This document shows, piece after piece, positions 48,804 to 56,386 of a DNA stretch of 64,000 nt. The position numbers and the translations under genes were made by a program. How positions within the stretch are numbered: the stretch's first letter is position 1; the number at the start of each line of letters is the position of its first letter. This DNA comes from a virus. The stretch lies in the IMG/VR virus record IMGVR_UViG_3300044675_005584, positions 23,686 to 87,685 of that record; one strand, written 5' to 3'. Under the pieces are notes generated by a model. It saw only the letters and a list, made by a program, of their open reading frames with translations. It had not been told where the DNA came from and made no database searches.

Positions 48804-49637
48804 ATGCGATTAATAGAATTTATTACTGAATCTGTAACAGGTCAGGATGTATTGAATTATATCCAACGAACACATCACGAACCACTTACTGCTCAACTGA
48901 GCCGGGCAGTATTACAACAACCCAAGTGGGAATTACGCTCAGTGCCTTTACATGATCTACACATTCCTGATCAGGGCTATGACGATGATCCTGAGTATGA
49001 ACCTGCGGCAGATCCTTATGATCGTGTGCAAGATATCAATCCTGAGCATGCTGGAGAAGTAAGCATACACAACGTAGACCGCAAACCTATTGTGATTGAT
49101 CGTGAAGGCTTTATAATAGATGGCAATCACCGTGCCTGGGCCGCTGCGGAGTTACTGGGCCGTGACACTATACAGGCTTGGGTTCCTGTTGAACAAGAAC
49201 TTACCGAAATAGGCAACACACGCATAGACTACCAGCCTAATCGTAAACGTAAAAACAGCCTGTTCCACACCACAGTAGACCGTCATTGGGTAGATGTGTT
49301 TTTTGATCGTAGTTTTACTGGCACATTACAGATAACATTCACAGTGGATCAAAACTACAAATCCAGCATACAACTTCCCCAAGGCACAGTATTCCGAATC
49401 TTCAGCACAGTGCTACAAATAATCAAAGAACAACTTCCTGAATACATGCGTAAGGCTCGTCCGCCCAAGGTCAGTTTCACTGCTGAAGGCGGCAGCAGAG
49501 TTAGCTTGTATCGCAGAATGTTTGTTCCGGTGGTCACGGATATACTGGGACCACGATGGCGATTGACCGAGTATCCAGGCAATCAGCACTTGTTCATATG
49601 GGAGCCAGTAAAGAAAAATGAAAAAAATACTGCTTAG
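48804..49637 (+). CDS. ParB/sulfiredoxin-like domain protein with capsid-targeting-like N-terminus
   Basis: This 277-aa protein begins MRLIEFITES, very close to the T4 capsid-targeting sequence, with an I-T-E cleavage-like site. Residues 94-120 contain PIVIDREGFIIDGNHRAW, the G-x-DGNHR motif (DGNHR at 106-110) of ParB/Srx-like nucleotide-binding domains. The C-terminal half is beta-rich and unassigned. The protein may be packed in the head and injected with DNA to act as a nuclease or NTP-dependent effector; this is inference. It overlaps the cyclase gene by 20 nt. Confidence 0.65.
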   Translation: MRLIEFITESVTGQDVLNYIQRTHHEPLTAQLSRAVLQQPKWELRSVPLHDLHIPDQGYDDDPEYEPAADPYDRVQDINPEHAGEVSIHNVDRKPIVIDREGFIIDGNHRAWAAAELLGRDTIQAWVPVEQELTEIGNTRIDYQPNRKRKNSLFHTTVDRHWVDVFFDRSFTGTLQITFTVDQNYKSSIQLPQGTVFRIFSTVLQIIKEQLPEYMRKARPPKVSFTAEGGSRVSLYRRMFVPVVTDILGPRWRLTEYPGNQHLFIWEPVKKNEKNTA

Positions 49638-51669
49638 CCCCTGGACAGCATTAATCACATTGGCTATTATATTGGCCATACGAATTGTTGATCCTGTGTT
49701 TGTTGAAAGTGTTCGATTGCGTTACTTTGATACACTTGTCACCAGCAAGGCACCTACTGAAAATAATATATACACGGTCAACATAGATGAAGCCGCCCTG
49801 GACCGGTACGGGCAATGGCCCCTGCCCAGAGATCGTTATGCCACGCTGATTCAAGATTTATACCAACGTGGTGCTGGATTGGTGGTGTTTAATGTGCTCA
49901 TGGCTGAGCCAGATCGCATGGGCAAGGATGCTCAATTAGCTCAAGTGATTGATCAGTATGCTGTGGTGTTACCAAATGTGCCTGCCGACAAAACTAAAAA
50001 CAATCCACAACCTCCAGGGTCAGCGGTGCTGGCTCCAGAGTATCTAGATCGTATTACGACCTATCCTGGCATGATTGCTAACATTGCTATGTTAGAAGAA
50101 CGGGCTGATGGCATAGGCACAGTGAATACACTACCCGAGATTGATGGAGTCAACAGACGTATACCTTTGATTGTTGCTGTCAATGGACAATTATATCCCA
50201 GCTTGAGTATAGAAACTCTGCGTGTGTTAGCACAAGATACCACGTTCCAGGTCAAGCTAAATGAACTTGGTGTGGAAAAGATGCGTATTCCCAAGTTTGG
50301 TCCTGTAACCACAGACAACCTGGGCCGCATCTGGATAGACTGGAGCCAGCGCAACAAGACTGTGAGTGCTGTAGATTTGCCTGCGGACTTTGGCGGTGCT
50401 GTGGTCATAGTAGGAGTGACTGCTGCAGGCATAGGTAATCCAGTGCCAACTCCGGCAGGTGCTGTATGGCCTAGTGATGTACAGGCCAAGGTAGTAGCTA
50501 CCATGATCAATGATGTGGTCATACAAAGACCTAGTTGGGCGGACGGAGCAGAATTGATTACACTGGCCTTGGCCAGTATCCTATTATTATTTTTAACAAG
50601 GTGGACCTATGTTGGACTTACGACCGTTGGTGTATTGGCTGTTGGTAGTGCCATCCTTCCTTACTATCTGTATCTTGATTTTTTATTCTTATTCGACGCT
50701 ACTGTCGTTACCACTGGCATCATACTGGTCTCTTTGCACGCCTACGGTGTCAAGTTTGTCAGCGAGTTCCTACAAAAACAACAGATAAAGAGACAGTTTG
50801 GTAGCTATGTCAATCCTACCATTGTAGAAAGACTACAGCAACATCCTGAACTGATCCGCCTGGGTGGAGAAAAGCGTGAGTTGTCAGTGGTCATGACCGA
50901 CATGCGTAACTTCACAGCCTTGGGCGAAAGCTATGGCGAAGCCGGAGTAGAAGATTTTACTCAAGTCATGAACAGTTACATGACAGCCCTGAGTGTGCCT
51001 ATTCTTAAAAACGATGGTACCTTGATCAAGTTTATTGGTGATGCCAGTCTCCATATACACGGTGCTCCCATTGACGATCCTGATCATGCTTGTCGTGCTG
51101 TACAAACTGCCTTGGAAATGATCGAAGCAGTAAAAGTATTCAATCAAGACTTAGCTGTACTAGGCAAGCCACCAGTTGGCATGGGTGCTGGAGTTAATAC
51201 CGGTGAAATAATCGTGGGCAACATCGGTGCCAAGACCAAGTTTGGTTATGATGTACTAGGTGATGCAGTCAGTATCGCAGCACGATTGGAAGGACAGACC
51301 AAAGGCTATGGCGTGTTGGTCATTATAGGTCCCAATACCAACGAACTGGTCAGGCACAAATACATCACGCTAAAACTGGATTATATCGCAGTCAAAGGCA
51401 AAAAAGAAGGCTTACACATTTACACACCACTGGGGCAGCGTGATCAATTGACCATATCAAATGCTGATGTACAGATGCATGCGGCCATGCAACAACTGTA
51501 TCGCCAACAGAAATTTGATAATGCCGCAAGATTCTGCCGGGATCTAAAAGGACGATTTGGTGGAGTGATGGATCACTACTATGACATCTGGATTGAGCGT
51601 TGTGAGCAGATGAAACAGGTCAAATTGCCCGCCGACTGGGACGGCATGTATCATGCTACCAGCAAGTGA
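49618..51669 (+). CDS. CHASE2-domain class III adenylate cyclase
   Basis: This 683-aa membrane receptor has an N-terminal helix, a periplasmic CHASE2 domain (about 30-310), three membrane helices (about 315-385) and a class III cyclase domain. Metal Asp residues are D428 (TDMRNFT) and D475 (FIGDAS). The adenine-selecting Lys and Asp are K471 and D545 (YDVLG), and the catalytic Arg is R556. The usual Asn of the VNxAxR motif is Ser (S552), which may lower or alter activity. A phage cyclase that senses an external signal is rare. It overlaps the ParB-like gene. Confidence 0.9.
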   Translation: MKKILLSPWTALITLAIILAIRIVDPVFVESVRLRYFDTLVTSKAPTENNIYTVNIDEAALDRYGQWPLPRDRYATLIQDLYQRGAGLVVFNVLMAEPDRMGKDAQLAQVIDQYAVVLPNVPADKTKNNPQPPGSAVLAPEYLDRITTYPGMIANIAMLEERADGIGTVNTLPEIDGVNRRIPLIVAVNGQLYPSLSIETLRVLAQDTTFQVKLNELGVEKMRIPKFGPVTTDNLGRIWIDWSQRNKTVSAVDLPADFGGAVVIVGVTAAGIGNPVPTPAGAVWPSDVQAKVVATMINDVVIQRPSWADGAELITLALASILLLFLTRWTYVGLTTVGVLAVGSAILPYYLYLDFLFLFDATVVTTGIILVSLHAYGVKFVSEFLQKQQIKRQFGSYVNPTIVERLQQHPELIRLGGEKRELSVVMTDMRNFTALGESYGEAGVEDFTQVMNSYMTALSVPILKNDGTLIKFIGDASLHIHGAPIDDPDHACRAVQTALEMIEAVKVFNQDLAVLGKPPVGMGAGVNTGEIIVGNIGAKTKFGYDVLGDAVSIAARLEGQTKGYGVLVIIGPNTNELVRHKYITLKLDYIAVKGKKEGLHIYTPLGQRDQLTISNADVQMHAAMQQLYRQQKFDNAARFCRDLKGRFGGVMDHYYDIWIERCEQMKQVKLPADWDGMYHATSK

Positions 51670-51825
51670 TCAAAGCATACGACCAATCATTTGATGTCTT
51701 AACCAGCTGTTGATCAGCATGTCTTGATAAAACGGTCTCGTAATTTCTTCTATTGCCCACAGGTTATAATCAACGCAGGGCTTGAAGACCAACTGATACA
51801 AACAGGACAGTACAGGATTTGGCAT
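51670..51825 (-). CDS. 51-aa conserved-looking small protein
   Basis: The minus strand holds a 51-codon gene that starts 2 nt after the stop of the 102-aa membrane protein and ends exactly next to the cyclase stop. The product (NPVLSCLYQLVFKPCVDYNL, then EEITRPFYQDMLINSWLRHQ) has a globular amphipathic composition and good amino-acid variety. The plus-strand frame here is less protein-like. Together these make it a likely gene, although function is unknown. Confidence 0.55.
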   Translation of the reverse strand: MPNPVLSCLYQLVFKPCVDYNLWAIEEITRPFYQDMLINSWLRHQMIGRML

Positions 51826-51827
51826 GC

Positions 51828-52136
51828 TCACTTCTTGCCACTTGATGGCGGTTCGTTTACGGTGATGTTTATTTCTTGTTCAGCAACCACACGCTCGTGT
51901 TCAATGGTTTTACCACGCAAATGTAGCACTGTGTTTACTTTTTGATTCAATCTTATGAGATCGTTGTCCAGCATACGGACACGATCGATCAAGGCAATCA
52001 ACACTATGTTGGCATCGTTGATAACCGGCTTTACTTCTCGAGTGGCCCAGAACCATACGTATTTTATAATATAACCAAGTCCAACTGCCATAACAATTGG
52101 AAAGCCATATTTGTTTACCAGTTCAACTACATCCAT
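51828..52136 (-). CDS. Small membrane protein with coiled coil (paralogue A)
   Basis: This 102-aa protein has one N-terminal transmembrane helix (GFPIVMAVGLGYIIKYVWFW) and a coiled coil (IALIDRVRMLDNDLIRLNQKV). It is clearly related to the 93-aa protein at 52763: both share GFPI in the helix, ALxDRVxxM, and a VxxxLxLR stretch. The HNH gene lies between them. It could be a holin or spanin-like accessory; no lysin was seen nearby. Confidence 0.65.
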   Translation of the reverse strand: MDVVELVNKYGFPIVMAVGLGYIIKYVWFWATREVKPVINDANIVLIALIDRVRMLDNDLIRLNQKVNTVLHLRGKTIEHERVVAEQEINITVNEPPSSGKK

Positions 52137-52726
52137 TATTTTATTCCTTTACAATTATCAAAATGGTATCTATTCATATTATGACCTTGCTTTCCTTTTA
52201 GGCCACAATGGGGACATTTTACAATTGGTCTATTTGCCCAAGTGACAGATATTTTAGCTTTTACTTCTTTAGTATTTAATGATTTTATTACTGCTGCTAA
52301 ATGCTCTTCGGATTTTTTACGACCTTTAAGAGAAGAAGCATAAGTGTTGCCTATTAAATCTTTTCTAGCTTTACCCCGGTTAGCATCGCCAATCTTTTTT
52401 TTTGTTTCTTCTGATCTCGATCTTCCGGCTAATACAGATGCATTGGTATTTCCTATAGCCCAGGGCGCAGACCTTCCTTTGAGAGCTTTAGCAATATTTT
52501 GTTTATGTTTTTCAGTTTTAGGAGAACGTAGTATTTCGGTTATTATCTCTTCTCCTGATATAATTTTTGCCAATCCTAACCAAGCTCGTTTGTCTTGAAC
52601 TCTACCGTATTGTTCATACAGGACGCGATGTGCTTCTGCATGTTCTTCTATACTAAGTTCCACTAAGTTAGAAGAATCATCTGTGCCACCTATGTGTTTT
52701 GGAATAATATGATGTTTATGTTTCAT
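52136..52726 (-). CDS. HNH homing endonuclease with NUMOD3 repeats and zinc finger
   Basis: The product (196 aa from the ATG at 52726) has an HNH core (HKHHIIPKHIGGTDDSSNLVEL, then IEEHAEAHRVLYE), NUMOD3-like repeats (SEETKKKIGDANRGK, SEEHLAAVIKSL) and a C-terminal CPHCGLKG zinc finger. The chosen ATG lies 5 nt after a minus-strand TAAATA box; an in-frame ATG at 52741 is the alternative. It sits between two paralogous membrane-protein genes, which suggests insertion into a duplicated locus. Confidence 0.85.
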   Translation of the reverse strand: MKHKHHIIPKHIGGTDDSSNLVELSIEEHAEAHRVLYEQYGRVQDKRAWLGLAKIISGEEIITEILRSPKTEKHKQNIAKALKGRSAPWAIGNTNASVLAGRSRSEETKKKIGDANRGKARKDLIGNTYASSLKGRKKSEEHLAAVIKSLNTKEVKAKISVTWANRPIVKCPHCGLKGKQGHNMNRYHFDNCKGIK

Positions 52727-52762
52727 ATTATTATTTATCATATATGTCTGGAAATGGCCTTA

Positions 52763-53044
52763 TCAATCACGTCTGGCATCTGATTTACCGTCAGCCCTGG
52801 CGATGCGTTCAACATCTGGCCTGAGTCCCAATGCGTTTGACACGATGGTATCTATACGCACCACATCGTGGTTCATGGTCTTGACTCGGTTATCCAGTGC
52901 TGTAATAATACCAGCCATACCTTTTATACTACTGAGTACACCGGCCAATAACAATTTGATTGTTAGATACACAAAGTATCCACCGGCTAGTGCGGTTGCT
53001 ATTGGAAATCCTAAATCTCCAATGATTTTAAATACATCGCTCAT
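52763..53044 (-). CDS. Small membrane protein with coiled coil (paralogue B)
   Basis: This 93-aa protein has one or two N-terminal membrane segments (GFPIATALAGGYFVYLTIKLLLAGV) and a coiled coil ending in ALGLRPDVERIARADGKSDARRD, which I recognise as a frequent T4-like phage protein. GGAG precedes the ATG. It is the paralogue of the protein at 51828. A role in lysis or membrane modification is possible. Confidence 0.7.
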   Translation of the reverse strand: MSDVFKIIGDLGFPIATALAGGYFVYLTIKLLLAGVLSSIKGMAGIITALDNRVKTMNHDVVRIDTIVSNALGLRPDVERIARADGKSDARRD

Positions 53045-53086
53045 TGTAGCTCCTTGACAGCTTGTAGGCTGTTCTTTTTATACAAG

Positions 53087-53092
53087 TATTTA
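53087..53092 (-). promoter_or_regulatory. TAAATA late-type box (minus strand)
   Basis: On the minus strand TAAATA lies 43 nt before the ATG at 53044, in the 56-nt gap between two minus-strand genes. Confidence 0.4.
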
Positions 53093-53100
53093 TTTGGGTG

Positions 53101-54360
53101 TTATTCAGAGTTAAGTTTGCGGTTTATCATAGACCTGATATTGTTAATATCTGTAAACGTAGCCCCTGACAATTCTGATGCATTAGCAATATGTTCAAAA
53201 ATATCTGGATCTCTTAAGTCTTGTTCCCAACGATCAATCCAGCCTTGGTAATTTTTTGTATATTCAATATCTACTAGTGCGGTTGTCAAGTTGGCAGTTA
53301 ATTCACCTGTTACTAAATTAAAAAATTCTTGGCTAAAAAAATGCTGTCGATTGTAGTCGGCTATGACTTGAACTTCTTCTAGTTTTCTTTCTCGAACAGG
53401 TGGTTCCCAGTTATTAATCTGTGCCATGAGATTGATTATGGCATACAGGCGTTGTTCTGGATCTTTTTCAGCATCATAACTTTCGTCCCAGATACTGCCA
53501 AAAGTTTTAAATCCATAACTGCGTAAGTATTTTAAACTGCCTGCTGTGGCCGCAAGTATGAACGGCTGTGCCATGGCAATTGGTCTTAGACTTTTTTCAG
53601 TGAGCTGTATACGATCATCGTCAAACAAGGTTTCTAACACCACTTCGATGTCCGTGCCATTGTAGTCGTTGATATCAAAGTCAGCACTGCAATGGCTTGG
53701 AGCTTCATTTGTAGGGAAATAATCTTCTGGTACTGTTTGAGGGAGCCATGCAGGATTTTTAAACTTGTGTTGATTGTAGTGTATTCTTAACTCGGGCTCA
53801 ATGGGATTAAACGAAGTCTGACAATAATCCTGCAGATTGTGCTGTACCAATAATTCAGCCAAGCGCAATCGGTATTCTCTAGTGCCAGACCATGCCCGAT
53901 TGTACACAAGAAACGTTTTTTTATATTGTTTTTTTAATTTAACATGCCTAGCATATCTAAACCAATCCAGTGCTATTACAGCATGGGTCCACCAGTATAC
54001 CGGTATAAATTGATCTTGTTGATATTGTTCTACGTTGCTACTTTGTTTTTCGCTGTGTAATAGTAAAACTTTTTCATAAATGGTTGGAGCAAATAAAAAA
54101 TTTGGTTCAGGTCTCTTCCATGGATGCAAAATTTTTCTTCTTACTGTGTTATAGTAATCATAATCTAACGGCTCTTGATCGTTGCAATACAAGGAAGGAC
54201 TAGTTTGCTTAATAAGCCAATCATCATGGTGCAACGGTGTCATATCTTCGACATTTTTTGAACCATAGGGATAAAAGCGATAAATTATTACACGGTCCTG
54301 CAAAATGTCTTGGGCTACAGATTCAACAAATTGATACAAGCGGTCTAAAGGAATACTCAT
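53101..54360 (-). CDS. Conserved viral protein with glycosyltransferase-like C-terminal motif
   Basis: This 419-aa protein has a conserved segment IQLTEKSLRPIAMAQPFILAATAGSL-type region followed by YLRSYGFKTFGSIWDESYD (about 270-310). The pattern TEKxxRPI...PFI...LRxxGFxTF resembles the acceptor/nucleotide region of fucosyltransferase-like GT-B enzymes found in viruses. The N-terminal half (YRFYPYGSKN, SLYCNDQEPLDYDYY) is unassigned. It may modify a glycan or protein, but the match is weak. It starts 6 nt after a TAAATA box and is AT-rich. Confidence 0.6.
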   Translation of the reverse strand: MSIPLDRLYQFVESVAQDILQDRVIIYRFYPYGSKNVEDMTPLHHDDWLIKQTSPSLYCNDQEPLDYDYYNTVRRKILHPWKRPEPNFLFAPTIYEKVLLLHSEKQSSNVEQYQQDQFIPVYWWTHAVIALDWFRYARHVKLKKQYKKTFLVYNRAWSGTREYRLRLAELLVQHNLQDYCQTSFNPIEPELRIHYNQHKFKNPAWLPQTVPEDYFPTNEAPSHCSADFDINDYNGTDIEVVLETLFDDDRIQLTEKSLRPIAMAQPFILAATAGSLKYLRSYGFKTFGSIWDESYDAEKDPEQRLYAIINLMAQINNWEPPVRERKLEEVQVIADYNRQHFFSQEFFNLVTGELTANLTTALVDIEYTKNYQGWIDRWEQDLRDPDIFEHIANASELSGATFTDINNIRSMINRKLNSE

Positions 54361-54366
54361 TGAATC

Positions 54367-54372
54367 TATTTA
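54367..54372 (-). promoter_or_regulatory. TAAATA late-type box (minus strand), leaderless arrangement
   Basis: On the minus strand TAAATA is followed by 6 nt and the ATG at 54360, with no Shine-Dalgarno sequence. Confidence 0.5.
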
Positions 54373-54397
54373 CACAATATTGCCACCAAGGTAAAAA

Positions 54398-54904
54398 ATG
54401 ATCACACACTATAAAATTCCAGTTTTCTGGGATCTTGAATATCAAGATCTTGACTATGTCAACGAATCATTCAACGATGTTGTGTTGCTTACCAAATGGA
54501 CAGCACTTGGATATCCCAATCGATTCACCGGAGACATGTGCGATATGCGTCATCGGCAACCGGTGTGGAACACACAATTCGTTGAATATTTTACAGCCCG
54601 GGGTTGGAAAGATATTGGCACCAGTTACTATCGCATGAACACTGGCACAGTATTGCCCACACATGGTGACTTGTATAAGAGATATGTTGAAATATTTGAT
54701 CTACACGGACAAGAAAATCGCATACACCGTGCTATTGTGTTTTTACAAGACTGGCAACCTGGACACTATGCCGAATATGAAGGTAAGCCATTTGTCGACT
54801 GGTCGGCTGGTGATGTAGTAGAATGGTGTTATGACACTGAACACATGGCAGCCAATCTAGGACTGGATCCTAGATACACATTACAGATAACAGGATGGCA
54901 ATGA
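54398..54904 (+). CDS. 2OG-Fe(II) oxygenase
   Basis: This 168-aa protein has the proximal H89-x-D91 (LPTHGDLY), the distal H149 (DTEHMAANLG) and R159 (RYTLQITG) of 2-oxoglutarate/Fe(II) oxygenases, with AIVFLQDWQPGHYAEYEG between them. T4-like phages often encode this short type; substrates are unknown. AAGG precedes the ATG. It overlaps the amidinotransferase gene by 4 nt, so the two may act in one pathway. Confidence 0.8.
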   Translation: MITHYKIPVFWDLEYQDLDYVNESFNDVVLLTKWTALGYPNRFTGDMCDMRHRQPVWNTQFVEYFTARGWKDIGTSYYRMNTGTVLPTHGDLYKRYVEIFDLHGQENRIHRAIVFLQDWQPGHYAEYEGKPFVDWSAGDVVEWCYDTEHMAANLGLDPRYTLQITGWQ

Positions 54905-55812
54905 TTGATTCAAAAGATGAATGGAGTCCACTAGAAGAGATTGTAATAGGGTCGGCTACCAATGCCAATTGGCCCACAAACGATCCGGTGTTTGCTACAG
55001 AGTACAGTCGTACGGCCTGGACAGAAACACCAGTACCATCAGGGCCGGTACCCGAGTGGATTGTGGATGAGGCCAACCGTGAACTAGATATTCTAGCTGA
55101 AACTATTGTGCGGTATGGTGCTACGGTGCGTAGACCTGAACCCATGAACTTTGTTGAGTTGGGTGGTATGTACAATTATTGCCCTAGAGATCGATTGCTG
55201 ATTGCTGGATCTACAGTGGTGGACTGTAACATGATGTATCCGTGTCGCAATCAAGAAATTGAAGCGTTACAAAAAGTCATTGGAGATGCTCGAGTCGTTA
55301 CCATGCCCAGAGATTCAGACATGATCTTGGATGCAGCCAATGTGTGCAGGCTTGGAGACACTTGGTTGTTTTTGGAGAGCCATAGTGGTAATCGTGCGGC
55401 ATATGAATGGTTGTGCGAACAATTTCCAAAAATCAAGATAGAGTTGTGTAATTTTTATTCAGGTGTACATATTGATAGCACTATTGTACCATTGCGTGAA
55501 GGCTTGGTTGTGTTGAACGGAACTAGAGTAACTGAAGAAACTTGTCCGCAAGCGTTCCGAGATTGGGAAAAAATATATATCAATGATGTAGTGGCACAAG
55601 ACTTTTATCAATATCCTTATGCATCAAAATGGATAGGTTTAAATATGCTGGCGCTGGATCCTGAAACAGTGATAGCAGATGCGGCACAAAAACATCTACA
55701 TCAAGTGCTTGCCCAGCATGGCATAGATGTGATACCCTTGACTCTCAGTCACAGTCGCACCCTGGGCGGTGGATTTCACTGCACCACACTAGATCTCAGG
55801 AGATCAAGTTGA
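54901..55812 (+). CDS. Amidinotransferase (glycine amidinotransferase/StrB family)
   Basis: This 303-aa protein is a pentein-fold amidinotransferase. The catalytic Cys is C294 in GGGFHCTTLDL, the His is H190 in SGVHIDSTIVPL, and an Asp lies in MILDAANVC (D144). These enzymes move the amidino group from arginine to an amine such as glycine or a streptamine. The ATG at 54901 overlaps the oxygenase stop (ATGA) and follows AGGA; an ATG at 54895 is possible. An arginine-derived guanidino product is expected, acceptor unknown. Confidence 0.85.
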   Translation: MIDSKDEWSPLEEIVIGSATNANWPTNDPVFATEYSRTAWTETPVPSGPVPEWIVDEANRELDILAETIVRYGATVRRPEPMNFVELGGMYNYCPRDRLLIAGSTVVDCNMMYPCRNQEIEALQKVIGDARVVTMPRDSDMILDAANVCRLGDTWLFLESHSGNRAAYEWLCEQFPKIKIELCNFYSGVHIDSTIVPLREGLVVLNGTRVTEETCPQAFRDWEKIYINDVVAQDFYQYPYASKWIGLNMLALDPETVIADAAQKHLHQVLAQHGIDVIPLTLSHSRTLGGGFHCTTLDLRRSS

Positions 55813-56354
55813 ATATCTGCTGGGTATTGGCCGATTTGGCTGTGTTGGATCCCACCCAGGATCTGGAACAGCTCAAACAGATTGGTCCTTTTTGGGGTAG
55901 CTGGAAGACCTGGCGTGCCTACAGCACTGACAATGTGATCTGTCATGATCAGATCAAGGCCAATGAACTGCTTACACGAGCATTCCAAGTCACCTGTAAT
56001 TTTTACATACCCAATCAGGTCTATGAGGCACTGGACCAACCCAAAGGAGTACATGTATACCAAGGAGATTTTGCACATGATGTGGAGCATCGAGAACAAA
56101 TTGTGGCCATGCACCTGGCAGCCAGCCGCAGTGACATAGTGTTGTTACTGGGATTTGATCTGGCTAGACCAGACAGTCACATGCCAATAGAACGCACACA
56201 CTATCATGGATTGGTTTCACAGGTGATCAAGGACAATGCTCAAACACAGTGGGTCTTGATTGATCATGGCAACCAACTGGATCCTGATCTGGCCAAATTG
56301 CCTAATCTCACTCAAGACACTGTGTCGGGCGTAATTGGATTACTGAACAGTTGA
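55809..56354 (+). CDS. Conserved phage protein of unknown function
   Basis: This 181-aa protein contains IGPFWGSWKTWRAYSTDNVICHD and GFDLARPDSH, a pattern seen in unnamed proteins of T4-like phages. Strand-helix alternation (DIVLLLGFDL, WVLIDHGNQL) suggests a Rossmann-like fold. The TTG start overlaps the amidinotransferase stop (TTGA). It ends just before the uvdE promoter. Confidence 0.65.
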   Translation: MNICWVLADLAVLDPTQDLEQLKQIGPFWGSWKTWRAYSTDNVICHDQIKANELLTRAFQVTCNFYIPNQVYEALDQPKGVHVYQGDFAHDVEHREQIVAMHLAASRSDIVLLLGFDLARPDSHMPIERTHYHGLVSQVIKDNAQTQWVLIDHGNQLDPDLAKLPNLTQDTVSGVIGLLNS

Positions 56355-56379
56355 CACACAAATAGTCTTTGTGTACAAT
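56351..56379 (+). promoter_or_regulatory. Promoter for uvdE, leaderless arrangement
   Basis: A consensus TTGACA (56351-56356), a 17-bp spacer and TACAAT (56374-56379). The -10 box ends 8 nt before the ATG at 56387, so transcription should begin about 1 nt before the start codon. Confidence 0.65.
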
Positions 56380-56386
56380 ATACACT

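Noticed and set aside
49618-51669. Pycsar-type antiphage cyclase system
   Set aside because: The cyclase has a CHASE2 receptor domain and adenine-specific Lys and Asp, and no Pycsar effector (TIR or four-helix membrane protein with a cyclic-nucleotide domain) is encoded next to it.
51724-51945. Plus-strand 73-codon frame after the cyclase
   Set aside because: It runs opposite to two better minus-strand genes and has a poor composition; the minus-strand 51-aa gene fits the gap exactly.
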